In this document: positions 1-6,446 of the stretch, piece by piece
Numbering within the stretch: the first letter of the stretch is position 1
Layout of the letters: each line of letters starts with the position of its first letter
IMG/VR virus record: IMGVR_UViG_3300013137_000785
Coordinates: 1 to 23,115 of that record
Source of the DNA: a virus
DNA length: 23,115 bases
Reading direction: 5' to 3' (one strand)
Position numbers and translations under genes: made by a program
Notes under the pieces: model-generated
What the model was told of the DNA's origin: nothing
Databases searched by the model: none
What the model saw: the letters and a program-made list of their open reading frames with translations, nothing else

Positions 1-237
1 CAGGACGTCGCCGCTGATGCGCCCGTGCCTGCGGTCGTCCAGCCTGCGGCGCGCGCTGCTGTGGCTCCTGGAGAGCGCGTCCGCTTCACGTCCCTCGCAG
101 GCATCGATTGCGAGGCTGTCGTGATGGGCATCGATTGCGCCGACGTGGTGCAGCTGCGCGTCATCAAGCCGAGCGGCTTGACCTTCACGACGTTCGCCGC
201 AGAGGGCACCGGCCCCGGCACTTACCAGCGAGGCTGA
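1..237 (+). CDS. Small hypothetical protein in the head-tail region (5' partial)
   Basis: The frame is open from the first base, so the gene probably begins upstream of the window; 78 residues are visible. A GTG at 25 could be an internal or true start, but no clear Shine-Dalgarno sequence precedes it. After a short Ala/Pro-rich stretch the protein has alternating hydrophobic residues and two similar GIDC segments (GIDCEAVV and GIDCADVV), which suggests a small beta fold. It stops one base before the connector gene at 239, so it belongs to the same late operon. No family is recognised. A small head or neck accessory protein is the contextual guess. Confidence 0.55.
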   Translation, partial: QDVAADAPVPAVVQPAARAAVAPGERVRFTSLAGIDCEAVVMGIDCADVVQLRVIKPSGLTFTTFAAEGTGPGTYQRG

Positions 238-238
238 C

Positions 239-703
239 ATGGCGTTTCTGACCGACGCATACATCGAGTCGATGCTGGGTGGCGGCACGCGTGGGCCCGC
301 GCAGTACGCGGCCATTGCGAGCGACGCAGGCGCACGTGCGGCGTACATCGCGTCGGCTGATGCGGTCGTGTTGTCGGCCTGCCGCAAAGGCGGCTACTCG
401 TCGGTGAGCCTGTCACCGCAGCAGCCGTCGAGCGGCGATGCCTTCGAGCTGCTGCGCCTGATGAGCTTCGGCGCGTGGCTCAAACTCGCGTCGTTCTACG
501 CGAGGGGCATCGAAATCCCTGAGACGATTGTCGCAACGATTCCAGACCCAAAGAGCATCTACGCGACAGACGGCGTGCGGCTCGACTTGCCCGGCCTCGA
601 GCGCGACCCGCTTGGCGGCGACGGTGGCGCGGACCTCATCAACGGTACGACGATGACCTCGTCGGACCCGGTCTTCACGCTGCGCAATCTGTCGCTGTTC
701 TGA
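239..703 (+). CDS. gp36-like head-tail connector (head completion) protein
   Basis: This 154-aa protein starts with an acidic, helical segment (MAFLTDAYIESMLGG) typical of the start of Mu gp36-like/DUF1320 connector proteins. A helical middle (residues about 60-90) and a loop-rich C-terminus follow. Such proteins form a ring below the portal that joins head to tail. The call rests on length, the N-terminal pattern and position just before a gpG-like morphogenesis gene and a terminator-like gene, the usual order in Mu-type and many siphophage late operons. Its stop overlaps the next start as TGATG at 701-705, so translation is probably coupled. Sequence similarity alone is weak. Confidence 0.5.
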   Translation: MAFLTDAYIESMLGGGTRGPAQYAAIASDAGARAAYIASADAVVLSACRKGGYSSVSLSPQQPSSGDAFELLRLMSFGAWLKLASFYARGIEIPETIVATIPDPKSIYATDGVRLDLPGLERDPLGGDGGADLINGTTMTSSDPVFTLRNLSLF

Positions 704-1176
704 TGGGCGTCACGTATCCACCGGGCCGCAGTCCGCAGGATTTGGCGCGGAAGCTGACCGCGATGATGAAGCGCACGCAGGACATGACGCCTGCGATGAA
801 GGTCGGCGCAGAGGCGATTGACCGCCTGATGAAGAAGACCTTCGACAACAGCGCGTCACCGACTGGCGTCAAATGGAAGCCGCTTGCGCCGCAGACGATT
901 GCTAAGCGCAAAGACAACTCAAGCACGCCGCTGGTCGATAGCGGGAAACTCCGCGAAGCCACCGTTGCGCGCGGTGGTGCACGCACCATCTACTTCAGCA
1001 GCAACAGAGCTTACGCAGGATTCCAGCAGTTCGGCACGCGCTACATCCCCGCGCGGCCATTCATGCCGATCACGCGCTCGGGCGACCTGACCGACGAAGC
1101 AGGCCCGGCGAAACTGGTGTTTGACCGCATCGCTGCACAGGTCGGCAGCTACATCGTCAACGGGAGGATTCGATGA
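703..1176 (+). CDS. Phage virion morphogenesis protein, Mu gpG-like
   Basis: This 157-aa protein carries the recognisable pattern of the phage virion morphogenesis family (Mu gpG / P2 gpS-like). There is a helical N-terminus, then a 'TGVKWKPLAPQTIAKRK' segment near residues 54-70, a 'PLVDSGKLREA' segment near 75-85, and 'AYAGFQQFGTRYIPARPFMP' near 103-122. The QFGT...PARPF signature is the strongest evidence. Family members act at the head-tail joining step or in tail completion. The start overlaps the previous stop (TGATG) and the stop overlaps the next start (ATGA, 1173-1176), so it sits inside a coupled chain of head-tail genes. Confidence 0.8.
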   Translation: MGVTYPPGRSPQDLARKLTAMMKRTQDMTPAMKVGAEAIDRLMKKTFDNSASPTGVKWKPLAPQTIAKRKDNSSTPLVDSGKLREATVARGGARTIYFSSNRAYAGFQQFGTRYIPARPFMPITRSGDLTDEAGPAKLVFDRIAAQVGSYIVNGRIR

Positions 1177-1715
1177 CCGCCGTTGCCGACGTCGCAATTC
1201 GCCGTGCGCTGCGCGAGGTGCTTGAGGGCACCGCCACGGGCGTCCGCGCGATTACGCCGGGCCTGCTCTCGTGCGATGTCGCGGTCGGCACTAACGACCT
1301 CACGCTGTCGCTGCGCACTGCGAGCACCGCGCGCGTCGAGATTGCCGTCGCGTATCCCATGCTCGAGGACAGACCGCAGCAGCCCATCAACGTCTGGATG
1401 CGTGGCGTCGAGGTCACGCTGACCTATTCGTATCTGCTGGAGTCGCAGTCGCTGCTGCCGACTGAGTACGCCGCGGTCAAGGCGTCAGCGGCCTCTACGA
1501 CGGACCTTGTCGCGCAGGCGCTCGCGTGGCCGGGCAAGCTCTCGACCACGGTCGCAGGCGTCGCCACGGGCATCGTGTCGGGCGTGCTGATGTGGAACGG
1601 GACGACGGTCACGCGCGATGACGCGGCGCGCTCAGGGCAGACTGAGGGCGGTGGCCTCTACCAGCTCGAACAACGATTTACCGGCGTCGTGCTCACCGCA
1701 GCAGACATCGTCTAA
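1173..1715 (+). CDS. Probable tail terminator/completion protein
   Basis: This 180-aa protein follows the gpG-like gene and directly precedes the tail tube gene, the usual place for the terminator that caps the tail tube. The ATG at 1173 has GGAGG just upstream and overlaps the previous stop as ATGA. The N-terminus is helical (residues 1-25). The middle has beta strands including 'VEVTLTYSYLLESQSLLP', and the end 'LYQLEQRFTGVVLTA' resembles the closing strand of terminator proteins, which often contain a similar LYQ...F.G segment. No motif proves the assignment; position and fold pattern carry it. The alternative is another neck protein. Confidence 0.5.
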   Translation: MTAVADVAIRRALREVLEGTATGVRAITPGLLSCDVAVGTNDLTLSLRTASTARVEIAVAYPMLEDRPQQPINVWMRGVEVTLTYSYLLESQSLLPTEYAAVKASAASTTDLVAQALAWPGKLSTTVAGVATGIVSGVLMWNGTTVTRDDAARSGQTEGGGLYQLEQRFTGVVLTAADIV

Positions 1716-1727
1716 GGAGCCTGCACA

Positions 1728-3002
1728 ATGACCGTTCAAGTATCCGCTCTCGGGCGCACGCGTATCTGCGCGGAGGCTGCGTTTGCCGTCAATGAGACGG
1801 GCACCATCGCAAACTTCCTCGACCTTCCGATTGTCGAGAACAGCGGCACGTTCGTCCCGCTCACCGACCATCTCGAGCCTGAGCTGCAGCAGCAGTATCT
1901 GCACAGCTACACCAACTCGAAGATGGTGCTCGCAAAGAAGTCGAGCACGCTCGCGTTGACGACGTATCTCGCGGGCACTGGCGCACCGCAGGACGGCAAC
2001 GACACTTTCGCGAATCCGACGACGAACTGGGCGCTCGGTCGTTTGCTCGGCGTGCTGATGGGTGCTGTTCAGCAGGGCACGCCGCAAGTCGCTGCGACGG
2101 CCGTCACCGCGGGCAGCACGACCACGTCGGTCAACGTGACTGCGGGCCACGGCAACACGCTGGGTGCGCCCGGTGGCGCGTATGCCGTGCGCATCCAGTC
2201 CACGGGCCTTTACGAAGCGCGCGAGATTCTAAGCGTTACGGCCAACGCAGTCGTGCCGAAGGTCGCGCATAGCGCGGCTCCTGTCCTTGGAGAGCCCGTC
2301 ATCTGGGCCACGACATTCGGACTGACTAACAACCTTTCCGGCTTTCTCTCGACGTTGCAGTTCCTTGTCGAAGGCGCGGAATCTGGCGATGAGTTCGTCG
2401 GCCTTGGAATGCAGGGCACGATGTCCATCGACATCACGCAGGGCCAGATTGCCAAGCTCTCGACGCAGCTCACCGGCGCATCGTGGGTGCGCAGCAACGT
2501 CACGTCGCTGGGCGCTGCGACGATCACGAACTTCTCGCCCATCGCGCACATGACGTCGGAGCTGATTCTCGGCACCGGCACGATCACGTCATCGCAGACG
2601 CGCAACGTCGTCTCGCACTCGTCCAGCACGTGGACGCCGGGCATGGCGAATCTGCCGGTGACGTCGCCGGAAGGCCCAGCCGACAGCGGCATGATCGGCT
2701 GGAAGCGTGCGCGTGGTCGCGCCATCACGGGTCAGGTGCAGGTCTACGACGACACCGCAACGAACTGGATTACGGCCGACACGAACCGCACTGACCTCTC
2801 GCTGTTCCAGCAGGTGGGCATGACGACTGCGGGCATCGTGCTGTTGAGCGCGCCGACCATTCAGCTCTCAGTCGTGCCGCCGCGCACGCCTGCAAATGAC
2901 CTCTACGGTTTTCAGGTGTCGTGGGCTGGCCGCAACGACGAAGCGATTTCGTCGCCGTCTACGGACGTGCAGCGCTCGGCATTCCGCATCCACATCTTCT
3001 GA
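1728..3002 (+). CDS. Major tail tube protein (probable)
   Basis: This 424-aa protein is rich in Thr, Ser, Ala, Gly and Val and has long beta-strand stretches, as expected for a tail tube subunit with an added surface domain. AAGGAG lies about 8 bases before the ATG at 1728, one of the best ribosome binding sites in the window, which fits a protein made in many copies. It is followed by a two-gene chaperone unit and a tape measure gene, the standard tube - chaperone - tape measure order of siphophages. The Thr-rich section near residues 120-150 ('TAGSTTTSVNVTAGHG') looks like a linker or decorating domain. Length exceeds that of many tube proteins, in line with an inserted domain. Confidence 0.65.
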   Translation: MTVQVSALGRTRICAEAAFAVNETGTIANFLDLPIVENSGTFVPLTDHLEPELQQQYLHSYTNSKMVLAKKSSTLALTTYLAGTGAPQDGNDTFANPTTNWALGRLLGVLMGAVQQGTPQVAATAVTAGSTTTSVNVTAGHGNTLGAPGGAYAVRIQSTGLYEAREILSVTANAVVPKVAHSAAPVLGEPVIWATTFGLTNNLSGFLSTLQFLVEGAESGDEFVGLGMQGTMSIDITQGQIAKLSTQLTGASWVRSNVTSLGAATITNFSPIAHMTSELILGTGTITSSQTRNVVSHSSSTWTPGMANLPVTSPEGPADSGMIGWKRARGRAITGQVQVYDDTATNWITADTNRTDLSLFQQVGMTTAGIVLLSAPTIQLSVVPPRTPANDLYGFQVSWAGRNDEAISSPSTDVQRSAFRIHIF

Positions 3003-3043
3003 GCACAACCCGGCAGCACGGCGCTTGAGGAGGCGCACGGCTC

Positions 3044-3634
3044 ATGCACCACGAATCCGATCCCACACGCGAACTCCACTGTTGCGTCTCATTCGATCCT
3101 GCGATTGACCGCGCAGCGATGGGGCGCGACTTCGTCCGGCACTTTGGCTACGTCGGCGCGACCGTCGATGAGGCGCGCTACGGCAATCGCGACAAGGCGC
3201 TGCTGCGCTACGTCGCCGGCAAGCGCGCGAGCGTCTTCGTCCTGCGCCCGCTGCGTGCGTATGAGCGCGCCCAGTGCGACTCGCTGCCGACTGCGGAATC
3301 ACGCTGGCTGCGTGCGCTGTCGTATGCGCTCGTGCGCGCGGAGGTATGCCCGCCGCTCTGCTGGAAGAGCGAGGCGATTTTCCCTCGCGAGCAGCATGAC
3401 GGGCGTCCTGCGCTCGACGCCGACGCGCTCGACTACCTGATGGAGTGCGTTTCAATCGAAGCCCTTTACGAAGTCGGCGCGGTGGCATACGCGCGGAGCA
3501 GACTCGGCCCTTTCGTCGAGGGCTTTGCGCCGCTGCCGGTTACCTCGGCGTTCGTGCTGGCGCGCCAACTCCAGTCCCATGCGGACACCCACGAGCCGAG
3601 CACGTCCGACACATCGACCACCGACGCGGGCTAG
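3044..3634 (+). CDS. Tail assembly chaperone, upstream (gpG-type) product
   Basis: This 196-aa, mostly helical protein lies between the tail tube and tape measure genes, the position of tail assembly chaperones that coat the tape measure before tube polymerisation. An AGGAGG sequence precedes the ATG at 3044. Residues 155-157 (Gly-Pro-Phe) are encoded by GGC CCT TTC, which gives the heptamer C CCT TTC in the exact phase needed for -1 slippage into the frame of the downstream gene. The last 20 residues are Ser/Thr/Asp-rich and probably unstructured. The chaperone role comes from position and layout; I recognise no family motif. Confidence 0.6.
   Translation: MHHESDPTRELHCCVSFDPAIDRAAMGRDFVRHFGYVGATVDEARYGNRDKALLRYVAGKRASVFVLRPLRAYERAQCDSLPTAESRWLRALSYALVRAEVCPPLCWKSEAIFPREQHDGRPALDADALDYLMECVSIEALYEVGAVAYARSRLGPFVEGFAPLPVTSAFVLARQLQSHADTHEPSTSDTSTTDAG
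3508..3514 (+). promoter_or_regulatory. Candidate -1 programmed frameshift site C CCT TTC
   Basis: The heptamer fits X XXY YYZ. Codons of the upstream chaperone gene are CCT (3509-3511) and TTC (3512-3514), preceded by C. After a one-base backward slip the tRNAs would read CCC and TTT, keeping Pro and Phe. The next codon is then CGT at 3514, in the frame of the downstream gene, which stays open to 4023. The fusion would have 326 residues (157 + 169). Siphophages commonly make a G and GT chaperone pair this way. I cannot judge a downstream stimulatory structure by eye. Confidence 0.5.
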
Positions 3635-3636
3635 AC

Positions 3637-4023
3637 ATGGCCCGTCCGCAGGCGCTGGCGGTGCGTAGGGCGTGGGACTGCGACTGCGATGGTGCGCAGC
3701 GCAGGCCGGTGCGTGCGACGACGCTAGACGGCCTCGGAGCGTCGGTGACGCGTATGCGCGACGGCATCGCTAAGCTGCTCGGGGATGCGCCGACGTCGTG
3801 CCCGTGGCGCGCGTACGCTGACCCGGTGGTGGCGCAGGCGCTGTCGCTGCGTGCTCGCGGCAACCTCGGCGCGGTCGAGCTCGACGCGCAGCCTGCTATC
3901 GTGGTCGAGGCGATGCTCGAGATCGACGGCTCGCAGAACCACGTCGAGGCGGTCGATGCGCGTGCGGAGCGCGAGCGACGCGAGGCAGAGCGCCGGATGG
4001 CTGAGGCTCAGCGCAAGGGGTGA
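3637..4023 (+). CDS. Tail assembly chaperone, downstream (T-type) product
   Basis: The gene encodes 128 aa from an ATG two bases after the upstream stop, or it is read as the C-terminal part of a frameshift fusion that enters this frame near 3514. The segment 'CPWRAYADPVVAQAL' (residues about 53-67) resembles a Cys-Pro-Trp-Arg motif seen in small proteins preceding the tape measure in several phage groups. The C-terminus is a charged helix rich in Arg and Glu. No strong ribosome binding site precedes the ATG, which would fit coupling or frameshifting as the means of translation. Its stop lies three bases before the tape measure start. Confidence 0.55.
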   Translation: MARPQALAVRRAWDCDCDGAQRRPVRATTLDGLGASVTRMRDGIAKLLGDAPTSCPWRAYADPVVAQALSLRARGNLGAVELDAQPAIVVEAMLEIDGSQNHVEAVDARAERERREAERRMAEAQRKG

Positions 4024-4026
4024 CCG

Positions 4027-5601
4027 ATGGCTGAGTTCGACATTCAAGGCAAAATCACATTCGACAGCACGCAAGCGACGAGCGCGCTGAAGGGCGTCTC
4101 GCAGGCGGCTGGCGAAACTGCGAAGCAAACAGCCAAAGTCGGCGAAGCTGCTGCGTCGTCACAGTCTAAAATCGGGCAGTACGGCAGCACACTTGGACTG
4201 GTCGGTCAGGCTGCAGGTCAACTGAGTCCAGCGCTAGGAAGTGTTGTCACGGTCGCTGGTTCTGCGACTGGCGTCATTCAATCGTTGACCACGCTTGGGC
4301 TTGGTCCGCTTGGCCTTGCCATCGCAGGAGTCAGCGTCGCGATTACGGCTGGCGTCGGTCTTTGGAAAAGTTGGAGCGACGAGCAGAAGCGAGCATCTGA
4401 GTCGCTAAAGCAGAACGTGCTTCCAACTCTCGAAGACCTTATCTCAAAGGCAAATCAAGCGAACCAAGCGCTTGCAACAGAGCGTCGCCTTGCGCGTGGT
4501 GGCGGGACATCGGCAGAACAATCAGCGTTTTTGCAAGACCTCAAAAATCGGACGCAGCAGCAACAGACGCAGTTTCAAGTAATGGAAGCGTCGTTTCAAG
4601 GTCGCATTGTTACTGCTTCGGAAGTTCTTCAACGCGATACGCTGTACGCGACCATTGAAGCAAACAAGCGTGAAATCAATCGACGCGAAATCTTGTTGAA
4701 TCAAGCTCGCGAAAATGAACGCTTGACTGCACAAAACGAAGCAGCGCTTGCGGCGATGCAACTGGAAATCGAGGCAGTTGGTGGTGGCGGTCGTATAGGG
4801 CCAGATGTGCCAGATCGACCAACCGGCGGTGGAGGTCGTCGTGGTGCAGCGCCAGTGCAACGCGAAGATCCAAATGCGGCAGCACGCGAGGCAGGCGAAG
4901 AGCTTGACCGCTTGTGGGCGCAGTCGGAGCAACGGCTCGCAGAGCGTCGCGCGCGGTGGGCCGAAGAGGCAGCGTTTCAAGCTGAGCTGAACCAACTCGA
5001 AGCAGACGAAGTCAGGGCGCGTCTTGATTTGCTGGAACGCGATGAGGCTGAAGCGGAAGCTCTACGCGAGAAGCGCGCTGAAGAGCACGCGCAGCGGATG
5101 CAGGAGATCAACGAAGCAATCTTCAATTCGTTACAAAGCGCGCTTGCGTCGAGCGTTGATGCGTGGCTCAGCGGTTCGCGGTCGATGGGTGAAGCCATGC
5201 AAGACATGGTCAAGGCCGTCGCGAAGTCTCTGGCATCAGAGGCAATCATCCAAGGGCTCAAGCAGACCGCGCTCGGCATCGGAGCGCTCGCCATGGGTTC
5301 ACCGACTGCCGTCTCGCACTTTGCTGCCGCTGGCAAGTGGGCCGCTGTCGGCGTCGCTGCGGGCGTCGTGGGCGCTGCGTCTGGCGCATTTGGCGGCGGT
5401 GGTGGCGGTGGCGGCGCTGGGCCTGCTGCGGCCACTGGCGGGCCTGCGCTGACCGCTGGTGCGCGCGAGGGCGCAGGCACGACGGTCGTCATCAACTGGG
5501 GCAGCAGCGGGCTTGTGTACGCGGCTGACCGCGCGCAGCTCGGGCGCGACATCAGCGGCATGATCAGCGAGGCGAACGGACGCCTTGGACGGGGGATGTG
5601 A
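4027..5601 (+). CDS. Tail tape measure protein
   Basis: This 524-aa protein has the typical make-up of a tape measure. The Ala/Gln/Ser-rich helical N-terminus (residues 1-60) is followed by a hydrophobic, possibly membrane-active stretch (about 60-112). Long charged coiled coils rich in Arg, Glu and Ala cover about 125-235 and 290-365, and a Gly/Ala-rich tail contains a run of eight glycines near 458. Tape measures set tail length and may help DNA cross the inner membrane. Compared with other phages it is short, so the tail should be short. Codons up to about 5200 are clearly less GC-rich at third positions than in neighbouring genes, suggesting exchange. It ends 'GRGM' overlapping the next start. 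Confidence 0.8.
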   Translation: MAEFDIQGKITFDSTQATSALKGVSQAAGETAKQTAKVGEAAASSQSKIGQYGSTLGLVGQAAGQLSPALGSVVTVAGSATGVIQSLTTLGLGPLGLAIAGVSVAITAGVGLWKSWSDEQKRASESLKQNVLPTLEDLISKANQANQALATERRLARGGGTSAEQSAFLQDLKNRTQQQQTQFQVMEASFQGRIVTASEVLQRDTLYATIEANKREINRREILLNQARENERLTAQNEAALAAMQLEIEAVGGGGRIGPDVPDRPTGGGGRRGAAPVQREDPNAAAREAGEELDRLWAQSEQRLAERRARWAEEAAFQAELNQLEADEVRARLDLLERDEAEAEALREKRAEEHAQRMQEINEAIFNSLQSALASSVDAWLSGSRSMGEAMQDMVKAVAKSLASEAIIQGLKQTALGIGALAMGSPTAVSHFAAAGKWAAVGVAAGVVGAASGAFGGGGGGGGAGPAAATGGPALTAGAREGAGTTVVINWGSSGLVYAADRAQLGRDISGMISEANGRLGRGM

Positions 5602-6446
5602 TGCCGCGTGATCTCTACTCGCCAGCGTGGGATTTTGCGACGCTGGACATGGGCACCATTGGCGCGCTGAACTCTGCTGTCATCGCGGGCACCATTACCG
5701 GCAACATGGGTTTCGCGACGGGCGTCTACGTCCACGGCAACGCGCAAGGCATGGCCGACAGCGTGCCGATCAATTCGTTTATCGATGCGATGGAGACGCA
5801 GATTTCCGGGCTGACGGTGACGTTCAGCCTCTCGACGCTGAAATACACGCTGAGTGCTGGCGGTACATTCTCAGTCACCTGGACTGGCGCAGCGGGCTTC
5901 GTGATGCGCGACATTCTTGGCTTCGCGGCTGACCTGAGTGCAGCGTCGTCGTACACCTCGACGGTGCGGCCGAAGTACCTAATCGTCTCGCGTCTCGCGG
6001 GCCAGTCGCAAGTTCACGAGACATACGAGCCGCAGGGCCGCATCGCGTATGCGGAGTCCGACAACGGCCAGTCGTACTCGACGCATCCTGTCGAGCTGCC
6101 GACGTATCGCGATTGGACGCAGCCTTTCGAGACGCTGGAAGGACCGACTGACGCGGAGTGGTCGGGCAACAGCGCAATCGGCGGCACGGCTGTTCGTCGC
6201 GCTAACGTGGGCGCTGCGACCAAGGTCACGTGGACGTGGGAGGATATGACCAAGCACCTCCGCGCGACGCTGCCGTTCCAGCTCGTTGACCGCTCGACGT
6301 CGGTGGATGGCGAGGGCGATTTGTACAAGATTCGCGGCGAGGGCGCGCACTTCGATCCGACGCGCATCACGGTTGACTACGACGGGCACTGGACGATTCC
6401 GTTCGTTTGTCGCGTACTTCAAGCCACGACGGCATTGCCGCCATGA
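5601..6446 (+). CDS. Distal tail / tail-tip protein (putative)
   Basis: This 281-aa protein is encoded right after the tape measure, where distal tail proteins usually lie. The ATG at 5601 overlaps the preceding TGA (TGATG) and has a GGGGG run upstream; a GTG one codon earlier is a weaker choice. The sequence is beta-rich with aromatic residues, for example 'YTLSAGGTFSVTWTGAAGF' near residues 90-110 and 'DWTQPFETLEGPT' near 170-185. Its end overlaps the next gene as ATGA at 6443-6446. I do not recognise a family; the structural role is inferred from position and composition. Confidence 0.5.
   Translation: MPRDLYSPAWDFATLDMGTIGALNSAVIAGTITGNMGFATGVYVHGNAQGMADSVPINSFIDAMETQISGLTVTFSLSTLKYTLSAGGTFSVTWTGAAGFVMRDILGFAADLSAASSYTSTVRPKYLIVSRLAGQSQVHETYEPQGRIAYAESDNGQSYSTHPVELPTYRDWTQPFETLEGPTDAEWSGNSAIGGTAVRRANVGAATKVTWTWEDMTKHLRATLPFQLVDRSTSVDGEGDLYKIRGEGAHFDPTRITVDYDGHWTIPFVCRVLQATTALPP

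Noticed and set aside
3462-3468. CCCTTTA as a second -1 slippery site
   Set aside because: The upstream gene's codons split it as GCC CTT TAC, so the heptamer is not in X XXY YYZ phase; only the site at 3508 is.
4977-5747. Minus-strand open frame of 256 codons opposite the tape measure
   Set aside because: It is antisense to a clear tape measure gene and its Pro/Ala runs are the complement of the Gly/Ala tail.
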